Assembly (NCBI GenBank): GCA_016190305.1
Contig: JACPQU010000002.1
Location: 1-33,732 of the forward strand
Reading direction: 5' to 3'
Length of the DNA: 33,732 nt
Source of the DNA: Bacillota bacterium
Lineage (GTDB): Bacteria > Bacillota > JACPQU01
Shown here: in pieces, positions 26,592 through 33,732 of the stretch
How the letters are laid out: each line of letters opens with the position of its first letter
How positions within the stretch are numbered: the stretch's first letter is position 1
Translations under genes and position numbers: made by a program
Notes under the pieces: model-generated
The model's database searches: none
What the model saw: the letters and a program-made list of their open reading frames with translations, nothing else
What the model was told of the DNA's origin: nothing

Positions 26592-26694
26592 ATTCCTCGC
26601 TCCTTTCACTCTGCTTTTTGTCAGGCCGTCCGGCACTTGCCGCGATCCTGGCGCCACATCCCCCATTTCTGCAGTCAAGGTTCAAAATAGAATG

Positions 26695-26718
26695 CTAGCT
26701 ATTACTCTAGCTATTACT
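26695..26718. repeat. 12-bp x2 tandem repeat in the upstream region of the cupredoxin gene
   Basis: CTAGCTATTACT CTAGCTATTACT, about 100 bp upstream of the GTG at 26591. Confidence 0.85.
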
Positions 26719-27002
26719 TATGCTTTAACGTACTTCGAAAGTTTCCTGCTCGTTGCGTCTGTAGAAGGTTATCAGTTATTACCATCACATTTAAGTTCGC
26801 TTTAATGAATCAATTGATCCCGGGGACTATGCAGATCTCCTCCAACTTTTCGCTACCGAATCACATGCACAATTGATCGGGGCGGGTCTGGTGAGTATTT
26901 TCATTTTGAATGAACGTGGCAGGAAAAGGTAAATATAGTAATGGCGTCCACTGGATCAGGATAAATTAGAACAAGCAGTCTTTCTCAAGGGAGGTTATCA
27001 GC

Positions 27003-27428
27003 ATGCTGGACCCCGAACAGATACAGGGGCAGTTGAAAGAAATTGAGGATAGTCTATCAAGGCTGGAGCAGAAGCGTTCCGGGTTGATTACCATGAAAGA
27101 AGCGCTCGAGAACTGGCTGCAGGTTCAGAGCAATGGGAAAAGGAGTGCGGACGGACCTAAACCAAGGGAGCCGAGAAAGCCCCGAGGCACGAAAAGCGAC
27201 CGCGGCATGAGCCTGCGGAGCGCGGCCGTGCAAGTGCTCATGGATGCCCGGGGGAAGGCTTTACATGTTTCAGAGATCTGGAAAAAAGCCCAGGCCCTCG
27301 GTGCGACCACCAGTACCAAACGGCCCGGCGGCGTGATCGACTCTTCCCTGCACCTTTACCGAAAGAAGGGCGGACCCGTGGAGAAGTCAGGCCCCGCCAC
27401 CTGGAAATGGGTGGACGCCCAAGGGTAA
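27003..27428 (+). CDS. Coiled-coil plus winged-helix (HARE-HTH-like) protein
   Basis: N-terminal coiled coil; basic linker; MSLRSAAVQVLMDARGKALHVSEIWKKAQALGATTSTKRPGGVIDSSLHLYRKKGGPVEKSGPATWKW. AAGGGAGG upstream of the ATG. Confidence 0.7.
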   Translation: MLDPEQIQGQLKEIEDSLSRLEQKRSGLITMKEALENWLQVQSNGKRSADGPKPREPRKPRGTKSDRGMSLRSAAVQVLMDARGKALHVSEIWKKAQALGATTSTKRPGGVIDSSLHLYRKKGGPVEKSGPATWKWVDAQG

Positions 27429-27439
27429 GGTACGGGGTT

Positions 27440-28840
27440 TTACTTGATCCCAACGACGGTGCCGGCCAAAGCCTTCAGGTCCGGCACCTTTTCAACCCCC
27501 GGAACCCGTGCGATTTCCGGAAAAGGTTCCTTGAAGGGCCTGGTAGCGTCGATAGCCATGCTGTCGTTGATCCCTTCCTGGGCGGAAGGATCCAGGGCCG
27601 CCAGGCAGTTATTCTCGATGATGATCACGTCCCGGCCGGGCCGGGAGCGGGTTGCTACCGCCCAGAGTACCTGGGTTTCATCGAAGACGTCCACATCCTC
27701 GTCACAAAGCACCACCATCTTGGGCTTCAGGTTGCTTCCCAGGGCGGAGGTCAGGATGCACCGACCTTGGTTCCGGTACCTGATCCCGGCCGATACGTAC
27801 GCGGTATAACGCGCGCATCCGGAAAGCGGGAGGTGAACTGCGCGCACCTCCGGGAACTGCTGCTTCAGGTCATAGTACAGCGAAGCCTCGAACGGTAACC
27901 CGCACAGGGCATGGTTTTCGGTGACGGGCGGGCCGGTGAGCCCGGCTTGCCACAAGGCGTCACGGCGCATGGTCACCGCCGTCACCTCCATTACCGGAGA
28001 CATGCTGCCGGGGCCATAGTAGCCGGAGAACTCTCCGAAAGGTCCCTCGGATTCCCGGTACCCCGGCAGGAGCCGTCCCTCGAAGACGATCTCGGCCCGG
28101 GCGGGAACCATCAGGTCCACAGTCCGAGCCTTGACCACTTCAACCGGTTCCCCGCGCAGGCCGCCCGCAATCCCCAACTCGTCGACCCCGTAGGCCGCCC
28201 GTACCTGGGAGGCCAGGAGCAGGGACGGTTCCAGACCCTGGATCACGGCTATTTCCAGGGCCTGTCCCCTGGATTCGGCCTTCTCAAACTGGATCTTGAT
28301 GTGCTTGTTGGCTGAAGACCAGAAGAACCCCAGGCGGTTTTTCCCCTTGACCTGCATCCGGTGGATGGCGGCGTTGGGAACTCCCGTGTCAGGATCCCTG
28401 GCGACCTGAACGGCCATCGTGATATAGGGCCCGCCATCCTGGGCGCAGTATGTGGGGGCGGGGAAGCGGGCCAGATCCACCTCCTCCCCTACGAGAACGA
28501 TCTCCTGGCAGGGGGCTTCGTCAATAGATACTCCCACAGGGGGAAGGGGGTTTCGGATCCCGTCCAGGAAGCGGTCCAGGGCGTTCTCCCTGGTGAAGCC
28601 CAAGGCTTCCACGACCCGATCCCGGGAATTGACCACACCGCCGACCACCGGCATCCGGTGTCCCTTGACATTCGGAAAGAGGAGGGCCGGGCCGGCGGTG
28701 TCACACGTTTTTCGAAGGTACGCGGCAATCTCGAAGACCGGGTCGATCTCGTCCTGGATGGTCAGAAGTTGACCTCTGGATTCCAGGTAAGCCAGGTAAT
28801 GACGTAAATCTCGAAATCCCACCTGCCCATCCCCTCCCAC
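27440..28840 (-). CDS. UbiD-family (prenylated-FMN-dependent) decarboxylase
   Basis: DLRHYLAYLESRGQLLTIQDEIDP, EGPFGEFSGYYGP, HALCGLPFEASLYYDLKQQFPEV, SRPGRDVIIIENNCLAALDPSA. Start may be GTG at 28822. Confidence 0.92.
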   Translation of the reverse strand: MGGDGQVGFRDLRHYLAYLESRGQLLTIQDEIDPVFEIAAYLRKTCDTAGPALLFPNVKGHRMPVVGGVVNSRDRVVEALGFTRENALDRFLDGIRNPLPPVGVSIDEAPCQEIVLVGEEVDLARFPAPTYCAQDGGPYITMAVQVARDPDTGVPNAAIHRMQVKGKNRLGFFWSSANKHIKIQFEKAESRGQALEIAVIQGLEPSLLLASQVRAAYGVDELGIAGGLRGEPVEVVKARTVDLMVPARAEIVFEGRLLPGYRESEGPFGEFSGYYGPGSMSPVMEVTAVTMRRDALWQAGLTGPPVTENHALCGLPFEASLYYDLKQQFPEVRAVHLPLSGCARYTAYVSAGIRYRNQGRCILTSALGSNLKPKMVVLCDEDVDVFDETQVLWAVATRSRPGRDVIIIENNCLAALDPSAQEGINDSMAIDATRPFKEPFPEIARVPGVEKVPDLKALAGTVVGIK

Positions 28841-28844
28841 CTTT

Positions 28845-31436
28845 TCAACGTCCCACCTTGGCCACCCTGACCTTCACGCAGGAATCGAGAGCCCCCGAAA
28901 GCGTATCCACCCGACGGACATCCTGGTGGATGAGGGTGTTGAAGTTGATCCCCTTCCCCTTCGCCACCGGCTGGCCCGCGGCCCAGTGACCCTGGGAGCC
29001 CATCACCGCCAGCACCTCCGGATGGATGCCTTCGGTCGTCGAGAGCCTTCCATGCACCCGGTATCCCTGGGGTGTCTCCAGGGTTACTTCGTCTCCGTCC
29101 CCAAGCCCCTTGTTCCTCGCGGTCCAGGGGTTGATCAGGATGTCCCTGGCCCCGGGGATCCGATCCGTCAGGTCGCCCAGCCAGGGGTTCTCGTAGGTAT
29201 AGGAATGAGCATGGTACGGCACCTTGTAGTTGATCACCCAGAGGTCGTAGCCGTCCCTGAGGTTGAAATCAGGACAGGGCTTCCAATCGGGCAGAGGATC
29301 ATAATCCGAAGTGTCCCACTCGAATCCCACCGTCTCCGCCACGCGGGCCACGTCCTCCCCCGCTCTCTTGAAAAACTCGTAGTACAGATGCAGCTTTCCG
29401 TCGGTGAACGGCATGGGGAAGACCTCTTCCGGCTTTTTAGGGATGGTGTGGAGCCCGGCCTCCTTGAAGTGAGTGAGCCCCAGTTCTCCACCCAGTTTCG
29501 ACTTGAAGCGGCGGTCGCTGACCTCCTCCACGCTGTAACGACGGTCCTTCTCCAACTGGTGTGGTTCCTTGAGCTGCAGCAGGGTGTTCAAGGCCTGGTT
29601 ATAGCGGTCGAGGATGCCCAGCCGGCCGGCCAACTCGCTGATGACCTCGGGCCAGTGCCGCACCCCTGGGGGCGGATCCACCACCGGCTGCCTGACGGCA
29701 TAGTACCAGTCGCTGGCATTGGCCATCACCCAGGAACGCGGGGCGTTGGGCATAGCGTCGGTCCGCTCCAGGAAATGGGTATCCGGAAAAACCACATCCG
29801 CCATCTCCACGCTGGCGTCAATGGTGAAGGCGATGGAGGCGATGAAACCGATGCGCGAGAAGGCCTCCGCCATCTGGGCAGGATTGGAGGTCTGCTGCAT
29901 GTAGTTGTTCCGCCAGTGCAGCATCGCTCCGATTTCATATGGAACCCGGTACTTTTCACCGTGGAGCAGCACTTCCGGGACAATCGACCTGGCGTAAACC
30001 GCCACCGGAAAGATCTCCACCAGTTCGGCGGTCTGGGGAGCGCGCACTTTCCGGGGGGGATAGGGCAGCAAGGAGTGGGCCGAATTCAACCCCGAGGTGG
30101 GTACGAGCATCCCGTCGGGCCCCGACTCCGGCTTCCAGGTTGGACCGGCCGCGCTGACCCCCAGGTGGCCGCCGGGCACGTTGACCGCGCCGATGATCGT
30201 GTTCAGGAGTTGAATGGCCAGTCCGGTGTGCAGGGCGTGCTTGTGGGCGATCGCACCGCGGCTCCAGTCGGCGTGAGCCGGACGAAAAGGCAGTTCGACT
30301 CCGTCGATGGTGATGGTGGAGCCTACCCGGGCGGCCGCTCCATACTCCCTGGCAATCACCCGAACCTGCTCCGCCGGGATGGTGGTGATCTCCTCCACCC
30401 GTTCGGGAGTGTAGGCGCGGACGTGCTCCCGCAGAAGGGAAAATGCCGGTTTGCACGGGGTCCCATGGACCTCGAAGGTTCCCTCCAGCGCCACGTCCCC
30501 TACGAGGGTATCGAAGGTGCGGGCTGCGCCTGCCGCCGGATCCCAGACCAGCGGCTTCCCGCTCTCCGGATCCCGGGCATAATTTCCCGCTGCTGTAATC
30601 AGGTAAGGACCATTCGTCTGATGCTTGATGAATCGGGCATCGTAGATCCCCAGTTCGTTCAACAACTGGTTCACCAGGCCCAGGGCCAGGGCGGCATCCG
30701 TCCCCGGCCTGATCGGGACCCACCGGTTGGCCTTGGAGGCCGCGTAGGAGCACATGGGGTCGATGGCCACGACCTTAAGTCCCTGGCGGCGGCGCTGGGC
30801 CATCTTGCGGGTGATCCCCAGGGCGTTGAGGTGAATGGGCACCCCCTGCTGGCTTCCGAAGAGCAAAAGGTACTCGCAATTGTCCACATCCGACTCGCAA
30901 TACCAGGCCCCGTGATGCAGCCAGAGCACCGAGTGAAGTCCGTTGCCGCAGAAAACCCCGGCAGGCCCGGCCGTGGTGTTGGGGGTGCCGAAGGCGGTGG
31001 CGAATGCTTCACCGAAGGTGCTCATCAGGTGGGCATCCCAGGCGGAAATCAACAAACCCCGCGGATCCTTGTCTTTCACCTTCCGAAAGGCATCGGCGGT
31101 GAGTTCCATGGCCTCTTCCCAGGTGATCTCCACCCATCCCGGGTCCACCCCGATCCCCTTCCGGGGATTGGTCCGCTTGAGCGGGGTCCTGATCCGGTAT
31201 GGATTATAAAGGCTCATGATCCCGGCGTTGCCCTTCGCGCAGACCGCGCCGAAGTTGTGCGGGCTGGCCGGGTTCCCCTCGATCTTGACCACCACGCCGT
31301 TCACGCGGTGGACCAGGACATGGCAGGCGTTGTAGCACATGTAGCAGGTGGTCGGAATCCAGGTGTGATCCGTCTTCTCTTCAGACGCGCTTCCGGATCG
31401 CGCAGGCTCGGGCGCGGTCAAAGGGACCCCCTCCAT
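28845..31436 (-). CDS. Molybdopterin (bis-PGD) oxidoreductase catalytic subunit with [4Fe-4S] motif
   Basis: TTCYMCYNACHVLVHRVNGVVVKIEGNPASPHNFGAVCAKGNAG (C-x2-C-x3-C-x27-C); VVAIDPMCSYAASKANRWVPIRPGTDAALALGLVNQL; NTIIGAVNVPGGHLG. Start may be TTG at 31421. Confidence 0.9.
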   Translation of the reverse strand: MEGVPLTAPEPARSGSASEEKTDHTWIPTTCYMCYNACHVLVHRVNGVVVKIEGNPASPHNFGAVCAKGNAGIMSLYNPYRIRTPLKRTNPRKGIGVDPGWVEITWEEAMELTADAFRKVKDKDPRGLLISAWDAHLMSTFGEAFATAFGTPNTTAGPAGVFCGNGLHSVLWLHHGAWYCESDVDNCEYLLLFGSQQGVPIHLNALGITRKMAQRRRQGLKVVAIDPMCSYAASKANRWVPIRPGTDAALALGLVNQLLNELGIYDARFIKHQTNGPYLITAAGNYARDPESGKPLVWDPAAGAARTFDTLVGDVALEGTFEVHGTPCKPAFSLLREHVRAYTPERVEEITTIPAEQVRVIAREYGAAARVGSTITIDGVELPFRPAHADWSRGAIAHKHALHTGLAIQLLNTIIGAVNVPGGHLGVSAAGPTWKPESGPDGMLVPTSGLNSAHSLLPYPPRKVRAPQTAELVEIFPVAVYARSIVPEVLLHGEKYRVPYEIGAMLHWRNNYMQQTSNPAQMAEAFSRIGFIASIAFTIDASVEMADVVFPDTHFLERTDAMPNAPRSWVMANASDWYYAVRQPVVDPPPGVRHWPEVISELAGRLGILDRYNQALNTLLQLKEPHQLEKDRRYSVEEVSDRRFKSKLGGELGLTHFKEAGLHTIPKKPEEVFPMPFTDGKLHLYYEFFKRAGEDVARVAETVGFEWDTSDYDPLPDWKPCPDFNLRDGYDLWVINYKVPYHAHSYTYENPWLGDLTDRIPGARDILINPWTARNKGLGDGDEVTLETPQGYRVHGRLSTTEGIHPEVLAVMGSQGHWAAGQPVAKGKGINFNTLIHQDVRRVDTLSGALDSCVKVRVAKVGR

Positions 31437-31506
31437 TCAGTCGGACATATTCCTTGTTGAACGACGGATGGGAGAAATCCTCCTGGAAAGCGGTTATAAG
31501 CCTTTC

Positions 31507-31728
31507 CTAATGCGGGCCTCCCGCCCGGGGCGGGAGGCTGGAGCAAAGATGCCATGCAAGGTGATGGAGCCGATCCAGGCTGTAGACCGTGAACACCTCT
31601 GCCTTACGCTCAACCAGGATCCGGTTCAATTTCCGGTACCCTTCCCCTCCCGGCATCCGGGGGGAAGCGGTTTCCTTTACCACTTCCACCAGGTCCGAGC
31701 CACGCTCGTAAGCTTTTCTCCTTTCCAT
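31507..31728 (-). CDS. Small hypothetical protein (73 aa)
   Basis: MERRKAYERGSDLVEVVKETASPRMPGGEGYRKLNRILVERKAEVFTVYSLDRLHHL; preceded by GGAGGATCTGG. Confidence 0.45.
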   Translation of the reverse strand: MERRKAYERGSDLVEVVKETASPRMPGGEGYRKLNRILVERKAEVFTVYSLDRLHHLAWHLCSSLPPRAGGPH

Positions 31729-31843
31729 CCAGATCCTCCGGCATTGCCGGTATAAATTTGGCGGGGTGTGGGGCGGGGGCCGGCCAAAAGACCAACCCCC
31801 GCCCTGACGTCGTGCCGCTTTGAAACAGCAACCTACAATCAGG

Positions 31844-32902
31844 CTACTTTCTCAGATCCCACGGGAAGAGAGGCACGTAGTCGCTGGGCGGCTCGGTGAA
31901 GTCGCCGTCATGGCGCACTTCCAGAACGTTGTGCTCCGCCAGGAATTCCTGGAGGGGAATCTGGGTGATGGCGATGTGCTGGGTGGTCGAATCCTTCTGG
32001 GGATTCCAGTGCTGGTGCCAGACGGCGGTGGGCACGAAGATGGTATCGCCCTCCTGCCACTCGTAGCGCACTCCGTCCATCAGGCTGTATCCCTTTCCCT
32101 GCAGGACGTAGATGATGGCTTCGTCATGCTTGTGGGTCTCGGTATGAGACTCGGGCGGCAACTGCTGCAGGTGCATCCGGACCACCTGGTTGGCGAAACC
32201 GTGGCCCTGGTCGGCGATCCCGACGATGAAGTCACCCTTGTGGACCGAACGCTCCAGCTGGACGTCGCGCCCGCGCATGATCGTCCGGGCATCCCGGATA
32301 TGCTGCTCCTGCCCTGCCACCCTTTCCCGCCGGCGCAACTCGACGATGCTCATCCACTTCTCTCCGCCGACCATCTCGATGGGCTTTTGCTCGTAGCCGA
32401 ACGGATGGGGCGGCACGTAGTCCTCCGGCGGGTCGCTGTAGGTATCCCCCTTGGGGACCACGGGCATAGGCTGGACGTAGTTGATCAGCGGCTCGTTGGT
32501 GGCCCAAAGGAAGTTGGCCGGCTCCTCGTCGCTGATGTTGAAGTGCTGGTTCCAGTAACCCGGCTTGATGTGCAGGGTGTCGCCGCGCTCCCACTCCACC
32601 CTCTCATCGTTGATGATGGAGTACCCGTGGCCGTTCAGGACATGCATCAGGGCCTCGGGGTTTCGCTGGGCCTCACCGTGTCCCCCGGGGGGAACGTGAA
32701 AGATGTCCAGGGACAAAATCCGGTTATCGAAGCCGATGTGACGGCGGATCACCGGAGCCACCATGAGCCCGCGGGTGGAGGAGAGCTCGAACCGGAGGTC
32801 CTCCCTTTTCGAGATTAACCTTAGATTGCGCAGGCGTTCCTTTTCGATCATCTCGTCCGCTCGCCGGGCCTTGTCGATACTTGACTGCCATTTCTCGTCC
32901 AT
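31844..32902 (-). CDS. Bicupin (two-cupin-domain) protein
   Basis: Cupin 1: NPEALMHVLNGHGYSIINDERVEWERGDTLHIKPGYWNQHFN; cupin 2: ESHTETHKHDEAIIYVLQGKGYSLMDGVRYEWQEGDTIFVPTAVWHQHWN. ATG at 32902 chosen; 32920 is possible. Confidence 0.87.
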   Translation of the reverse strand: MDEKWQSSIDKARRADEMIEKERLRNLRLISKREDLRFELSSTRGLMVAPVIRRHIGFDNRILSLDIFHVPPGGHGEAQRNPEALMHVLNGHGYSIINDERVEWERGDTLHIKPGYWNQHFNISDEEPANFLWATNEPLINYVQPMPVVPKGDTYSDPPEDYVPPHPFGYEQKPIEMVGGEKWMSIVELRRRERVAGQEQHIRDARTIMRGRDVQLERSVHKGDFIVGIADQGHGFANQVVRMHLQQLPPESHTETHKHDEAIIYVLQGKGYSLMDGVRYEWQEGDTIFVPTAVWHQHWNPQKDSTTQHIAITQIPLQEFLAEHNVLEVRHDGDFTEPPSDYVPLFPWDLRK

Positions 32903-32939
32903 GGTCAAGACTCCCCTCATGCTGAGTTAGACCTCTCCC

Positions 32940-33215
32940 CTACTTGCCGGTCGACCCTCCCTTGATCAAGGGCACCAGGGTGATCAGGTCACCATCGTGC
33001 AGCACCCGGTCGACTTCGGCCAGCTTGCCGTTGACCCGAAGCTCCATCCTGGCCGTGCTCAGGGCTGTTTGCTGCAACAACTGTCCGACGGTGGTCCCTT
33101 GGGCCACCGATTTCCGGAGCACCCCTTTGCCCAGTTGCACCAGGCGGACGCTCAGGGTTTGCCCTTGAACCTCTGCCTGATCCGAGCGCTGACCGGTACC
33201 GCTACCCTGCTTCAC
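32940..33215 (-). CDS. ThiS/MoaD-like ubiquitin-fold (beta-grasp) protein with a post-GG tail
   Basis: LSVRLVQLGKGVLRKSVAQGTTVGQLLQQT...MELRVNGKLAEVDRVLHDGDLITLVPLIKGGSTGK; GTG start at 33215 preceded by AGGAGGAGG; the longer ORF to 33260 is less likely. Confidence 0.82.
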   Translation of the reverse strand: MKQGSGTGQRSDQAEVQGQTLSVRLVQLGKGVLRKSVAQGTTVGQLLQQTALSTARMELRVNGKLAEVDRVLHDGDLITLVPLIKGGSTGK

Positions 33216-33283
33216 GTCAGTCCTCCTCCTGAGTCGCTTGATCCGAGTTGAGTTATCCAAGTTCCAAGTTGTCGAAGCAGCGT

Positions 33284-33732
33284 TTACTTGCTCTTCTGGG
33301 GCAAGCTTCTATTCACGGTTTCCACCCCGGCTTGCAGCAACCCCCTGACCTCTTTCTCCAGGCCCCCATGCCATTCCCGGTAGGAACGGGCTTCCTCCGG
33401 GAAAAGGATCTCCACCTCCACCTCGTCGCACCGCCGAGCCGGGTCATATTGGTCATAACGGGCCAGGAGGTCGCCCCACTTGTTCATGACCACCGAAAAC
33501 ATCCCGTTGTTTTGGAAGAGTTCAATCGTCTCGACGTCAGTATCGCTCCATAACACCGGCTCCAGACCGTGGCTGTGCCACCAGAACCTGATCTCCTCCG
33601 GGTTTTCACCTTTCTCCACGAGTTCCACCAGGAACCCGGCCACGGCCTCCGGGCTGAGGAAGGTGCTGTAGCGGCCGTACTCCTGGGGAAAAAGGAAGAT
33701 CTCCTCCAGGATCCACTTGCCCTGGTGATCAA
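33284..33732 (-). CDS. JAB/MPN (JAMM) metalloprotease-like protein, 5' end beyond window
   Basis: Extending the ORF-track frame to the window edge gives DHQGKWILEEIFLFPQEYGRYSTFLSPEAVAGFLVELVEKGENPEEIRFWWHSHGLEPVLWSDTDVETIELF...: H-x-H-x7-S-x2-D JAMM motif plus an upstream Glu (ILEEIFLF). Confidence 0.85.
   Translation of the reverse strand, partial: DHQGKWILEEIFLFPQEYGRYSTFLSPEAVAGFLVELVEKGENPEEIRFWWHSHGLEPVLWSDTDVETIELFQNNGMFSVVMNKWGDLLARYDQYDPARRCDEVEVEILFPEEARSYREWHGGLEKEVRGLLQAGVETVNRSLPQKSK

Noticed and set aside
28926-31460. 844-aa plus-strand ORF opposite the Mo-oxidoreductase
   Set aside because: Antisense mirror ORF caused by GC-rich codon bias; composition lacks protein-family signal, while the minus strand encodes a clear Mo-bisPGD enzyme.
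31820-32818. 332-aa plus-strand ORF opposite the bicupin
   Set aside because: Shadow ORF; the opposite frame has clear cupin motifs.
1-33732. tRNA, rRNA, IS elements, prophage genes
   Set aside because: None recognized by reading both strands; no transposase, integrase or structural RNA signature seen.

Overview
GC-rich bacterial chromosomal window, probably from an anaerobic or facultative Firmicutes-like organism (inference from gene content). Nearly every gene is on the minus strand. No rRNA, tRNA, transposase, phage or CRISPR was seen. From left to right: the 5' part of an Fe3+ ABC transporter binding lipoprotein with a Fur-box-like dyad upstream; ndk; speD; an SRPBCC protein; a class III aminotransferase; a minor-pilin cluster; tatC; an alternative (siroheme-dependent) heme pathway cluster, ahbC / fused ahbA-ahbB / ahbD; terC; a YtxJ-like bacilliredoxin; a Met-rich cupredoxin; and SHOCT and DUF1858 proteins. 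An unusual accessory locus follows at about 15.0-24.5 kb. It has three paralogous FAD oxidoreductases sharing a C-x6-C-x2-C-x3-C motif, an NMT1/SsuA-type binding protein with two permeases and no visible ATPase, a DHODH-like protein and a maleate-isomerase-like protein. A DMT transporter, a copper-amine-oxidase-N/cupredoxin protein and a HARE-HTH-like protein come next. The right end holds a UbiD decarboxylase / Mo-bisPGD oxidoreductase / bicupin cluster headed by a ThiS/MoaD-like ubiquitin-fold protein with a post-GG tail (GG-STGK). Beside it, running off the window edge, is a JAB/MPN (JAMM) metalloprotease-like gene. The JAMM plus tailed Ubl pair in a redox/decarboxylase operon is the best candidate for an undescribed system. 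A second candidate is a 19-aa leader ORF followed by a C-rich, G-poor leader RNA upstream of the ABC permeases, consistent with Rho-dependent attenuation.
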